Shown in pieces: positions 1-5,876 of a stretch of 21,771 nt of DNA. The notes below the pieces were generated by a model. The model saw only the letters and a program-made list of their open reading frames with translations. It searched no databases and had not been told where the DNA came from. Position 1 is the first letter of the stretch, and every line of letters starts with the position of its first letter. The translations under genes and the position numbers were made by a program. The DNA is from a virus. The stretch is from the IMG/VR virus record IMGVR_UViG_3300034121_000542, positions 1 to 21,771 of that record; one strand, 5' to 3'.

Positions 1-1
1 G

Positions 2-505
2 ACGCTGGCCGTAGGTATCGGCACGAAAGAGAAGGCGTGCAGCGTCGCTGCGCTTAATCTCGCGCTTACGGGCACATTGACAGACGCCGTGCCCGACTGC
101 ATGAGCCGCGTGATCGGGCGCTGGATTATTCGCGTGCAAGACCGCATGCCAGCGACGATTCGCGACAGCCGAGCATGGCGCGATCTGCTGGTGCTGTCGG
201 CGGGCACCGGGCGCGAGCGTGAGGCAAAGCGGCTGGCGCTGGTCATGGCGTGGATGTGGGAAGCGCTGGCACTTGTGCAGCCGAGAGCCGCAGACGCAGC
301 CGCAGCCGCATACGCAGCCGCATCCGCAGACGCAGACGCATACGCAGCCGCATACGCATCCGCATCCGCATACGCAGACGCAGCCGCATACGCAGACGCA
401 GACGCAGACGCATCCGAATACGCATGGACGACCATCGACCCCGTGGGGCTGCTGCGGCGGCTGGTGGCGGTCACGGATGAACGGGCGCTGGCGGTGCAGC
501 CGTGA
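2..505 (+). CDS. Ala-rich repeat phage protein, 5' end cut by the window edge
   Basis: The reading frame is open from the first bases, so the protein starts outside the window. A TTG at 77 lies inside this open frame and is probably not the real start. The visible N-terminal part is an ordinary globular sequence rich in Trp and Arg (for example VIGRWIIRVQDRMP and SAGTGREREAKRL). Then comes a low-complexity Ala-X array encoded by 290-415, where X is only Asp, Ala, Tyr or Ser. A short tail (TTIDPVGLLRRLVAV) closes the protein. Hypothetical phage proteins with a similar layout, a conserved head and a variable Ala-rich tract, are known to me, but their function is not. The stop overlaps the next GTG start by four bases (GTGA), so the two genes are translationally coupled. 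Real coding is supported by the open frame, the coupling and the codon-level pattern of the array. Confidence 0.75.
   Translation, partial: TLAVGIGTKEKACSVAALNLALTGTLTDAVPDCMSRVIGRWIIRVQDRMPATIRDSRAWRDLLVLSAGTGREREAKRLALVMAWMWEALALVQPRAADAAAAAYAAASADADAYAAAYASASAYADAAAYADADADASEYAWTTIDPVGLLRRLVAVTDERALAVQP
290..415 (+). repeat. 21-copy hexanucleotide array encoding Ala-[D/A/Y/S]
   Basis: There are twenty-one in-frame hexamers of the form GCA-KMC (K is G or T, M is A or C). The first codon is GCA in all 21 units. The second codon is GAC (7 times), GCC (5), TAC (5) or TCC (4). All variation is therefore at two neighbouring positions and consists only of G/T and A/C transversions. Ala in the variable slot is always GCC and never GCA. 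The array ends at GAA TAC GCA TGG. Confidence 0.95.
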
Positions 506-708
506 GTGCCCCGCTGATCTTCTGGCGCGACGGGTTTGACAGCGGCAAAAGCGGTGCCTACGTTCGGGCGGTTTCGCTTAACGCGGTCATCCCGCAATGG
601 ATCGCGGAGGGCATCCAAGTCGCCGGAATCCGCATCGACCCCGAGAACGAGAGCAACGTGGATGTGCTGATCTATCCTCGCTCCGCCGCGATGGGGGTGC
701 AGCCGTGA
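502..708 (+). CDS. Small hypothetical phage protein (68 aa)
   Basis: The gene starts with GTG inside the stop of the preceding gene (GTGA overlap) and ends in the same way on the next GTG. The product begins MSAPLIFWRDGFDSGKSG. It has alternating hydrophobic stretches (IPQWIAEGIQVAGIRID, NVDVLIYP) that suggest a small alpha/beta fold. No membrane segment, signal peptide or catalytic motif is visible. I do not recognise the family. The tight overlaps on both sides are the main reason to call it real. Its last codons and the junction to the next gene repeat 13 bases found at the previous junction (493-505 and 696-708). Confidence 0.65.
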   Translation: MSAPLIFWRDGFDSGKSGAYVRAVSLNAVIPQWIAEGIQVAGIRIDPENESNVDVLIYPRSAAMGVQP

Positions 709-1361
709 CCATTGACCCCCGCATCGACCCGAAAATGCCACACATCAACATCGTGCAGCGGGTCGTGGACATCATCCGCGAGGAGGGGCCGCTTCCGTTT
801 GTTGAAATCTTCACGCATCTGCCCAAAACGACCGGGCTAACCGGCAGTTATATCAGCTTCATCTTGAAAAAGCTGAAAAGCTTTCAGGTCGTGGAATGCA
901 CGAAGAAAGGCTATCCGAAGTTCGTCTGGGTGTTCATTCCCGAGGGTCAACCGGCCCAATTTGCGCCCAAAACGAGGGAAAAGCAGGTCATGCTGAAGAA
1001 CATGGGCGCATATCGGGTGATCTGCCGCGATGGCCGGACATTCGACCGCATGGAGTTTCACCGGCGCGATCTGACGTGGAGCAACAAACGGGTGACGGTG
1101 GAGATCGACGAGGTGGCCGAACTGTCGTTCGTCCCAGACCACGCGGCGTATAAAAGCGGCGTGAAGCACCTCGACATTTACGCGCATCCGTTTGTTAGCA
1201 TCGACGATTGCATCGTGCCGAAGCTGAAGCCGTCCGACGACGACGACCACCCGAAGTGGGTCCACCCGATTCGGGCGAGGGCGTTGGGGATACCTGTCCC
1301 GCAACGTCCTGACAAGCCAGTCTTTGAGATAAAGAAAGACTTTGGCGAGGCTCTCCGATAA
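705..1361 (+). CDS. Winged-helix (DNA-binding-like) phage protein
   Basis: The 218-aa product starts at the GTG overlapping the previous stop. The frame is open further upstream to 597, but that stretch would lie inside the preceding gene. Residues about 12-75 look like a winged helix-turn-helix: a first helix (NIVQRVVDIIREEG), a second (PFVEIFTHLPKTTG), a recognition-type helix (SYISFILKKLKSFQVVE) and a beta wing (CTKKGYPKFVWVF). The rest is a basic and acidic domain of unknown function (GAYRVICRDGRTFDRMEF). It includes an Asp run (PSDDDDHPKW) near the C-terminus. A role as a transcriptional regulator or DNA-binding accessory protein is inferred from the fold guess only. It is the last gene of the left rightward operon and is followed directly by a terminator. 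Confidence 0.7.
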   Translation: MTIDPRIDPKMPHINIVQRVVDIIREEGPLPFVEIFTHLPKTTGLTGSYISFILKKLKSFQVVECTKKGYPKFVWVFIPEGQPAQFAPKTREKQVMLKNMGAYRVICRDGRTFDRMEFHRRDLTWSNKRVTVEIDEVAELSFVPDHAAYKSGVKHLDIYAHPFVSIDDCIVPKLKPSDDDDHPKWVHPIRARALGIPVPQRPDKPVFEIKKDFGEALR

Positions 1362-1362
1362 C

Positions 1363-1397
1363 AAAAAGCCCCCCGATACTGAGTATCAGGGGGTTTT
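1363..1397 (+). terminator. Rho-independent terminator, probably bidirectional
   Basis: It lies two bases after the stop of the winged-helix gene. Six C (1369-1374) plus GATAC (1375-1379) pair with GTATC (1383-1387) and GGGGG (1389-1393) around a TGA loop, with one C-A mismatch. The stem is followed by TTTT (1394-1397) and preceded by AAAAA (1363-1367), which gives a U-tract on the opposite strand too. This fits its position between a rightward operon and the leftward gene at 1494-1760. Confidence 0.88.
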
Positions 1398-1404
1398 CTG
1401 TTGC

Positions 1405-1472
1405 CCACACTTCGGGTTTATCCGATGACACCCCCGCCAAGGAATGTCTAGCAAAGAATGTACGAAGTGTGG
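1405..1472. repeat. Long-range inverted repeat in the convergent intergenic gap
   Basis: CCACACTTCG at 1405-1414 is the exact reverse complement of CGAAGTGTGG at 1463-1472, with 48 bases between the arms. It lies just past the terminator and before the 3' end of the leftward gene. The function is unknown. It could be a second terminator-like stem, an RNA structure or a remnant of a lost element. Confidence 0.6.
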
Positions 1473-1493
1473 ACTTCCCCCGCAATGGCGAGA

Positions 1494-1760
1494 TTAGCTC
1501 TCTAAGTTGCCAAGGGCGCCAAGCGCTTCGTCCACGTTTCCGCTGTCACACGCGCTAGCAGCATCCGCGAGGCAGTGCGTTGACTCTGCCAGTGCAGTGC
1601 CGCGATCAGATTCTTGCGCCTTCTCGGTCATGCTGTCATACGCCTCCTGCGCGGCGTCTGCAATGTCGTTGAGCGTGGACGACAGTTCTTCCATCTCGGC
1701 CTTCATGCCTTCCAGCTTGGAAATGATGCTGGCGACGGCCTTGCGGTCTTTGGCGTTCAT
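1494..1760 (-). CDS. Small coiled-coil phage protein (88 aa)
   Basis: The product begins MNAKDRKAVASIISKLEGMK and consists mostly of acidic helices with heptad-like spacing (SKLEGMKAEMEELSSTLNDIADAAQEAYDSM). A less helical section around ESDRGTALAES is followed by a final helix ending in GALGNLES. This layout matches a widespread family of small phage hypothetical proteins that I recognise by pattern but that has no known function. The start is well supported by AGGAG at 1765-1769 on the minus strand, four bases before ATG. A good sigma70-like promoter lies at 1802-1830. Short and highly acidic, it may bind or inhibit a host protein, but this is a guess. Confidence 0.85.
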   Translation of the reverse strand: MNAKDRKAVASIISKLEGMKAEMEELSSTLNDIADAAQEAYDSMTEKAQESDRGTALAESTHCLADAASACDSGNVDEALGALGNLES

Positions 1761-1801
1761 GGCTTCTCCTGTTGGCGTTGGTGTGGTGCGGTTGAGCCGT
1801 T

Positions 1802-1830
1802 AATATGTGGTGCGTGGTCCCAGGTGTCAA
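1802..1830 (-). promoter_or_regulatory. Sigma70-like promoter for the small coiled-coil gene
   Basis: On the minus strand TTGACA (1825-1830, perfect -35) is followed after 17 bp by CATATT (1802-1807, four of six matches to TATAAT). Transcription would start about 35 bases before the ATG at 1760. The flanking bases TATTGTTGAC also occur upstream of the DUF3846-like gene. Confidence 0.7.
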
Positions 1831-1856
1831 CAATAGAGCCTAATTTATGTTGGCGC

Positions 1857-2258
1857 TCATGCTGCCACCTCCTTAGCGGAGGTCAAATCCAGTCCCCAGA
1901 CGCGCATCGTGTCCAGCCCTGCGGGGGTCATTTCCATAACCAGCCCACAGTTTTCAGACACCCAAGCCAGTTCGGTAGCCGACAGCGGCACCGTGTCGCC
2001 CGTGCTGTAATCCAGCCCTACGATGATGCACGGGCCACTGTAGGAGCCTCCGTCAGCCGTAATGAGGCACATCGGGAGGCCCAGCAGCAGCCCTTCCTCA
2101 TTGACGTATCCCGTCACGAAACGGCTCCCGCCATCGGGAGACGGCACCGTAAATGCCGCTTCGATATATCCCCCCACTTCTTTCTGAAGTGATTTCAAAC
2201 CGAGGGGAATCTGGACTGCTTCGGCGGTCTGGCTGGTGATGCGGAAAGCGTTAGGCAT
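1857..2258 (-). CDS. DUF3846-like phage protein
   Basis: The 133-aa product contains the hallmark order of DUF3846 phage proteins: LQKEVGGYIEAAFTV (about residues 24-38), then YVNEEGLLLGLPMCLIT (about 51-67), then GPCIIVGLDYSTGD (about 75-88). The C-terminal part (TELAWVSENCGLVMEMTPAG) is specific to this protein. DUF3846 proteins are common in phages as small early genes of unknown function. The ATG at 2258 fits the family's usual start, but no clear Shine-Dalgarno precedes it. Translation may depend on a short leader. A promoter-like pair of boxes lies at 2307-2335. Confidence 0.8.
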   Translation of the reverse strand: MPNAFRITSQTAEAVQIPLGLKSLQKEVGGYIEAAFTVPSPDGGSRFVTGYVNEEGLLLGLPMCLITADGGSYSGPCIIVGLDYSTGDTVPLSATELAWVSENCGLVMEMTPAGLDTMRVWGLDLTSAKEVAA

Positions 2259-2306
2259 GGCGGGTAGGGCTAGTGGTTTAGAAAGAACGTCGTGCGGCTT
2301 GAGTCA

Positions 2307-2335
2307 ACAATACAAACACGCCCCGCTAATGTCAA
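2307..2335 (-). promoter_or_regulatory. Sigma70-like promoter for the DUF3846-like gene
   Basis: Minus-strand TTGACA (2330-2335) is followed by 17 bp and TATTGT (2307-2312, four of six matches to TATAAT). A second TTGACT overlaps the end of the -10 box (2302-2307). The leader to ATG 2258 would be about 40 bases. Confidence 0.6.
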
Positions 2336-2367
2336 CAGCAATCTTCACGAAAGTTTCCCGTCCGTTC

Positions 2368-2496
2368 GCCCGCTCGCGGAGATCACCTAGTAGGACGTTC
2401 GCGGGCACCCGCTCGCGGAGACGCCCTAGTAGGGGCCTACGCGGGTATACGCGGGCGCACCTGCGCGGAGACGCCTTAGTAGGGGGTATAGCGGAT
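2368..2496. repeat. Three consecutive hairpin-like repeat units
   Basis: A 24-base block (core CGCGGAGACGCCCTAGTAGG) recurs at 2371-2394, 2410-2433 and 2460-2483 with few changes. In unit 1 it is framed by GCCCGC (2368-2373) and GCGGGC (2401-2406). In unit 2 it is framed by ACCCGC (2407-2412) and GCGGGT (2441-2446), so the outer G-C pair became A-T and kept pairing. Unit 2 begins directly after unit 1. Unit 3 has weaker arms (2459-2464 with 2491-2496). Unit lengths are 39, 40 and 38 bases. They could be protein-binding repeats or structured RNA. Confidence 0.75.
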
Positions 2497-2563
2497 AGGT
2501 CGGGGATATATGACGGAGGCTGTCTGGGTGGTCCCCCGGCGTCGGGTTCCCGCGCTTTTCGGG

Positions 2564-3030
2564 CGCTTGCCAGCGTTGGCCAGCGCTTGCCAGCGCTACC
2601 CGTTGCCAGCGTTAACACGTTGCCAGTCAACGGGTTAGTCGTTTGCCAGTGCCAACGCTTGCCAGCCGTTGCCCCTGCCCTGCCAGCGTCCCCAGCTTGC
2701 CAGCGTGGGCAGCTTGCCAGCCCCTACGCTGGCCCTGCTGGCTGGCACTGGGCAGCGTTGCCAGTGGGACAGCTTGCCAGCCCCAGCCGTTGCCAGCGTC
2801 CAGCGTTGCCAGCAGCAGCAGCGCCAGCCGTTGCCAGTGGCAGGGTTGAAGCAGCTTGCCAGCGTTACACACGCTGGCCCGTAATGGCCCGTAGCAGCCC
2901 CGTAGACGCCAGAACGGGGGCAGCTTGCTAGGCTGGCCCCCGTTTGTCGGTTTGCTACGCTGGCAGCGCTTGCCAGCCCTGCCCAGCCCCTACGCTGCTG
3001 CCCCCGTTGCCAGCGCTCGAACGCTGGCCA
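2564..3030 (+). repeat. TTGCCAG-rich arm, all copies in one orientation
   Basis: I count about 16 copies of TTGCCAG on the plus strand in about 450 bp and no CTGGCAA (the reverse complement). Copies are usually preceded by CG, CGC or AGC and followed by CG, CC or TG. Spacing is irregular, so this is neither a tandem array nor a CRISPR. The right end runs into the 3' end of the AAA+ partner gene. It shares CGCTCGAACGCTGG (3014-3027) with the right arm (5906-5919). Confidence 0.8.
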
Positions 3031-3883
3031 GCGCTGCCCGTAGGTTCGCGATGGCAGCGTAGCGGCTGTACGCTTGCGGCACGATCAGGCTAACGGGGTG
3101 GACCATGCCAGCGTCAGCAGCTTTAGCAACGGCTGCCGTCAGATCGTGCCCCGTCAGGACAGTGCCCATGCCGTAGGGCACTTTGATCGACGTATGGTAG
3201 TTCCCTGCCCAGCCGTAGACGCGGTACACGCCAGCGTGACCGAAGAGGGCCATAACCGCGTCATCGCGCATGGGCTGATCAGCCAGCTTAACCGTGATAT
3301 CCTGAATGTGCGTACCAGCGCTGCCCATTTCGTTCGCTTTGACTGCCCGTAGTTCGACACGCCAGCCCTGCCCTTCAAGAAGGTCAGTTAGGCAAGCCAT
3401 TTGGACGCCCGTCCAAAAAAAGTCATCGTGACTGGTCCCCCCGCAAGCGCCGAAAGCGCAAGCGATAGAGAGGGCAGCAGGGGCAGACGACAAGCGCTTG
3501 GCCCGTCCTTCGAATGCACGATCCCAGTCCCCAGCTAACGCCGATTCCACGCGCACCGTGTCGCCAGCGTCACGGTAGACGCGGCGGCGACGCATAACCA
3601 GCGCTTCAGGCGTCAGGTCAGCCAGCGGCAGGGCCGCAATGGCCCCCCGTGCTTTCTCAGCCCCAGCGTCCCAGCCAGCCGCAAACAGTGCCTTAACGTC
3701 GTCTAGGCTGGCCACGTCGCCCCACTGCCAGCCCGTATGAATGCCGGACCAGTTCCCCCGTAGTCCGTCAAATTTCTGGGCGTTGACGGGGGGCACTTGG
3801 TCCCCCGTCAGCAGCGTAGGAAGGTCCAGAGGGGACGGTACCCGTAGTACCGTCATTCCCTTGCCAGTCTCTTGAGTAATCAT
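2990..3883 (-). CDS. Partner of the MoxR/CobS-like ATPase, degenerate VWA-like protein
   Basis: The 297-aa product starts at MITQETGKG, where ATG overlaps the TGA stop of the ATPase gene (ATGA). The frame is open further upstream, but that would lie inside the ATPase gene. A basic run MRRRRVYRDAGD lies at about 96-107. After it, residues 137-178 look like the start of a von Willebrand A fold: a strand LSIACAF, a glycine-rich loop GACGGTSHDD, a helix FFWTGVQMACLTDLLEGQG and a second strand WRVELRAV. The metal-site motif DxSxS of true VWA proteins is absent. Phages often carry a protein of this kind beside a CobS/MoxR-type ATPase, as CobT accompanies CobS. The coupling suggests a complex with the ATPase, perhaps as its substrate adaptor. 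The family assignment is inference. Confidence 0.75.
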   Translation of the reverse strand: MITQETGKGMTVLRVPSPLDLPTLLTGDQVPPVNAQKFDGLRGNWSGIHTGWQWGDVASLDDVKALFAAGWDAGAEKARGAIAALPLADLTPEALVMRRRRVYRDAGDTVRVESALAGDWDRAFEGRAKRLSSAPAALSIACAFGACGGTSHDDFFWTGVQMACLTDLLEGQGWRVELRAVKANEMGSAGTHIQDITVKLADQPMRDDAVMALFGHAGVYRVYGWAGNYHTSIKVPYGMGTVLTGHDLTAAVAKAADAGMVHPVSLIVPQAYSRYAAIANLRAALASVRALATGAAA

Positions 3884-5256
3884 AGTCCGCACGCCTGACG
3901 ATCTTCCGTCGTCCAGCTTTGCGTAATGGCCTTGAGCGCTTCGGGCACCGTGTAGGCACATTGGTTGACCAGCAGATCAGCCGTCAGCAGCCCCCGCATC
4001 GTCAGCCAGCGCCGAATCTGGGGACGCTGGGCCAGTACTTCACGGGCTGCATGGATGCGGTCTACAATCGCCGACGTGACGCACAGCGAACGCTCAAGGG
4101 CCAGATCATAGCCCACTTCAACCTGAAACCAGCGATCAACAGACGACGCGTCCAGTTGAGTCCGTCCAGAGTACAAACGGTTTGCCCCCAGCCCGAACGT
4201 ATTAGCAGCGCTCAACAGATAGAAATCAGAATGACGGGCAACCCACTGGCCGTCAGGCGCTTGCCACTTGGTAGAGTCTACCAGATTGTTCACGCTCAAC
4301 ATGACGTTTTCATCCATGGCGTCGATTTCGTCCATGAGATAGACGCCCCCGTCACGATAGCAGCGCACTAGCTGAGACGGGGCGTAGACTTGCTCCCCCG
4401 TTGAAAGGTTCGGCGTCATCGTGCCCAGTAACCGCCCTTCCGTCAGCCCAGCAGAGCCATTGACCGTACCAAAAGGCACCCCGAACGCCTCAGCAGCTTG
4501 AGACGCCAGCGTCGTCTTGCCAGTGCCAGCAGGCCCCACCAGCATAACGTTTAACCGTTTGCCAGTGGCAGGGCTGACAGCCCCCAGCAGGGGCAACAGC
4601 TTGCCCAACATGGCGTGGGAACGGGCAGCAGAAAGGGGACGGGGTTCAGCTTGATTGATCTGGACGTGAACGACTGACGGGCCAGCAGGGGCAGCAGCGC
4701 TGGCAACTTTCGCCTCTAATTCTGAAATCCGAGTTTCGACAAGCTGGGAAACAACGCCAGCGATCAGGGCGTCGAAACCGGAGGCAACGGGGGCAGCAGT
4801 GGCGGGGGACATAGCGGCGGGGGCTGGGGTGGGGGACTGGACGGGGGCAGGGGTAGCGCTGGGGGCAGCTTTCGGGGCCGGATAATTCTCCCCTACCATC
4901 GGGGGCGCGCCACGGCTGGTGATGATTTTTTCGGCTGGCAGCTTTGCTAGGTGAACGGCTACTGATTCCTTCCCCCGTTGAAATACGAAAATGATTTCAA
5001 GGGTACCGTAGTAATGCTCACAATCGACGACGATACCCCAGCTATCGGCAGGGATTAGCACGTTCGATATATCAATGTGCAGCCGAGAAGTGTCCCCCTT
5101 ATATCCATTGTCGGCCAGCTTCTGTCGGGTTGCTGCTGAATCTGTATGAAGCATCGTGATGGGCGTGATTTGGTAATCACTGCCCAGCTTCAGTCTTCGC
5201 CCTGACACAATGCCAACGGTGCCAGTTAACGGGGTACGGGGCAACGGGGTAGACAT
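3880..5256 (-). CDS. MoxR/CobS-type AAA+ ATPase
   Basis: The 458-aa product starts at MSTPLPRTPL. The start is chosen because GAGGAA (5261-5266, minus strand) lies four bases upstream. The frame stays open to 5427, but the added residues have no family features. Residues 1-117 form an N-terminal domain of unknown type. Residues 118-160 are a Pro/Ala-rich linker (PAPVQSPTPAPAAMSP), and 165-188 form a short helix. The AAA+ core follows: Walker A GPAGTGKT at 241-248, Walker B VYLMDEID at 305-312, sensor-1 SAANTFG at 349-355 and an arginine in SSVDRWF at 371-377. The combination DEIDAMDENVM and AANTFGLGANR is typical of MoxR/CobS ATPases, which remodel proteins with a VWA-type partner. The next gene, coupled by ATGA, is probably that partner. 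The phage target is unknown. Confidence 0.92.
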   Translation of the reverse strand: MSTPLPRTPLTGTVGIVSGRRLKLGSDYQITPITMLHTDSAATRQKLADNGYKGDTSRLHIDISNVLIPADSWGIVVDCEHYYGTLEIIFVFQRGKESVAVHLAKLPAEKIITSRGAPPMVGENYPAPKAAPSATPAPVQSPTPAPAAMSPATAAPVASGFDALIAGVVSQLVETRISELEAKVASAAAPAGPSVVHVQINQAEPRPLSAARSHAMLGKLLPLLGAVSPATGKRLNVMLVGPAGTGKTTLASQAAEAFGVPFGTVNGSAGLTEGRLLGTMTPNLSTGEQVYAPSQLVRCYRDGGVYLMDEIDAMDENVMLSVNNLVDSTKWQAPDGQWVARHSDFYLLSAANTFGLGANRLYSGRTQLDASSVDRWFQVEVGYDLALERSLCVTSAIVDRIHAAREVLAQRPQIRRWLTMRGLLTADLLVNQCAYTVPEALKAITQSWTTEDRQACGL

Positions 5257-5389
5257 AGGGTTCCTCTGGCGGGGGTTGTCTTGCGGGTTCCAACGGTACT
5301 GGACTGTCAAGGTATCGGCTGGCGTGTGCAATGTCAACGGTAGGGCAGGGGGCAAAATACAAGGGACAACAGCCCAGCCCCTGACTCTC

Positions 5390-5395
5390 ATTATA
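5390..5395 (-). promoter_or_regulatory. Candidate -10 box (TATAAT) upstream of the AAA+ operon
   Basis: A perfect minus-strand TATAAT lies about 135 bases before the ATPase start, but its -35 region (TCGAAC at 5413-5418) is poor. Alternative signals are minus-strand TTGACA at 5332-5337, followed after 17 bp by TACCTT, and another TTGACA at 5305-5310. One of these probably drives the operon. I cannot tell which. Confidence 0.4.
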
Positions 5396-5585
5396 TAGGG
5401 GCGCTTTTCAGTGTTCGAATCAGTCAACGAAAGCAGTGGAAATCACTGGCAAACCAGCGCCAAACTGGCCCGATTAAATCCCGAAAGCGAAATCGATTCT
5501 AACGCGTTTACCCCCCTCCCCCGTACAGAGCCATTGACATCACCCCGTTCGTCGATCTGGGGGGAATTTCACTTTTTGGAAAAAG

Positions 5586-5685
5586 GGCGAAATATCACAA
5601 ATCTGATGGCGAAATATCACAAATATTTGTGACATTGCCTCTGTTTCGGCGTTCATTCGGGGAAATTGCCTATATCACAAATCTG
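5586..5685. repeat. Iteron-like direct repeats with a perfect 16-bp palindrome
   Basis: GGCGAAATATCACAAAT occurs at 5586-5602 and again at 5608-5624, exactly 22 bp apart. ATATCACAAATCTG occurs at 5592-5605 and 5672-5685. The second copy continues into a perfect palindrome TCACAAATATTTGTGA (5617-5632). The 22-bp spacing puts the sites on one face of the helix, as in initiator iterons or cooperative operators. Confidence 0.8.
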
Positions 5686-5692
5686 CTCTCAA

Positions 5693-5726
5693 AACTGCCC
5701 CCAGTTTTTGGGCAGTTCATGAACTG
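5693..5726. repeat. Hairpin with an overlapping 14-bp palindrome
   Basis: AACTGCCC (5693-5700) pairs with GGGCAGTT (5710-5717) around a nine-base loop ending in TTTTT. The right arm overlaps the perfect palindrome CAGTTCATGAACTG (5713-5726). The two structures are mutually exclusive in a single strand. Confidence 0.7.
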
Positions 5727-5777
5727 GCGTTCATGTAGGGGCAGGGACTGGGCAGCAGGGGGAAGCGCTGGAAATAC

Positions 5778-5828
5778 CCTTAGCGCTAAGGCACTGGGGC
5801 GCTGGACTGACACCCCTTAGCGCTAAGG
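5778..5828. repeat. Pair of identical 14-bp palindromes
   Basis: CCTTAGCGCTAAGG is a perfect palindrome present at 5778-5791 and 5815-5828, with starts 37 bp apart. The flanks differ, but TACC before copy 1 mirrors GGTA after copy 2. This looks like a paired operator for a dimeric DNA-binding protein. Confidence 0.75.
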
Positions 5829-5876
5829 TATTGCCAGCCCACCCACCGCCAGCCGATGCAACGGGGGACGCTGGGG

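Larger units (their letters stand above)
2259..2989. other. 731-bp region without a convincing gene
   Basis: The open frames here on both strands give low-complexity translations (Ala, Pro, Gln, Leu, Ser words) that follow from the repeats, and none has a convincing start with a ribosome-binding site. The region holds a leftward promoter at its left end, the three hairpin-like units, and from about 2560 a dense set of TTGCCAG heptamers. It separates the DUF3846-like gene from the AAA+ operon, both of which run leftward. Confidence 0.7.

Noticed and set aside
290-415. Diversity-generating retroelement variable region
   Set aside because: No reverse transcriptase or template repeat is present, and the variation is G/T and A/C at fixed positions, not adenine-directed.
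219-539. Second and third open frames through the Ala-X array (Gln/His/Pro- and Arg/Ser/Ile-rich translations)
   Set aside because: They are open only because the hexamer has no stop in any frame. They lack start signals, and the main frame has flanking conserved-looking sequence and overlaps its neighbour.
2304-2931. Possible proteins in the repeat arm on either strand
   Set aside because: Translations are repeats of Leu/Pro/Ala/Gln words set by TTGCCAG copies, frames overlap in both strands, and no start has a clear ribosome-binding site.
2564-3030. CRISPR array
   Set aside because: Repeats are only seven bases long, spacing is irregular, and no cas gene or leader is present.
5617-5632. 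CRP-type binding site
   Set aside because: The CRP consensus is TGTGA-n6-TCACA. This site has the halves in the opposite order (TCACA-n6-TGTGA), so it is a different operator.
5411-5820. Two short rightward open frames (73 and 63 aa) in the divergent gap
   Set aside because: They cross the direct repeats and palindromes, have no Shine-Dalgarno site, and give no recognisable protein pattern.
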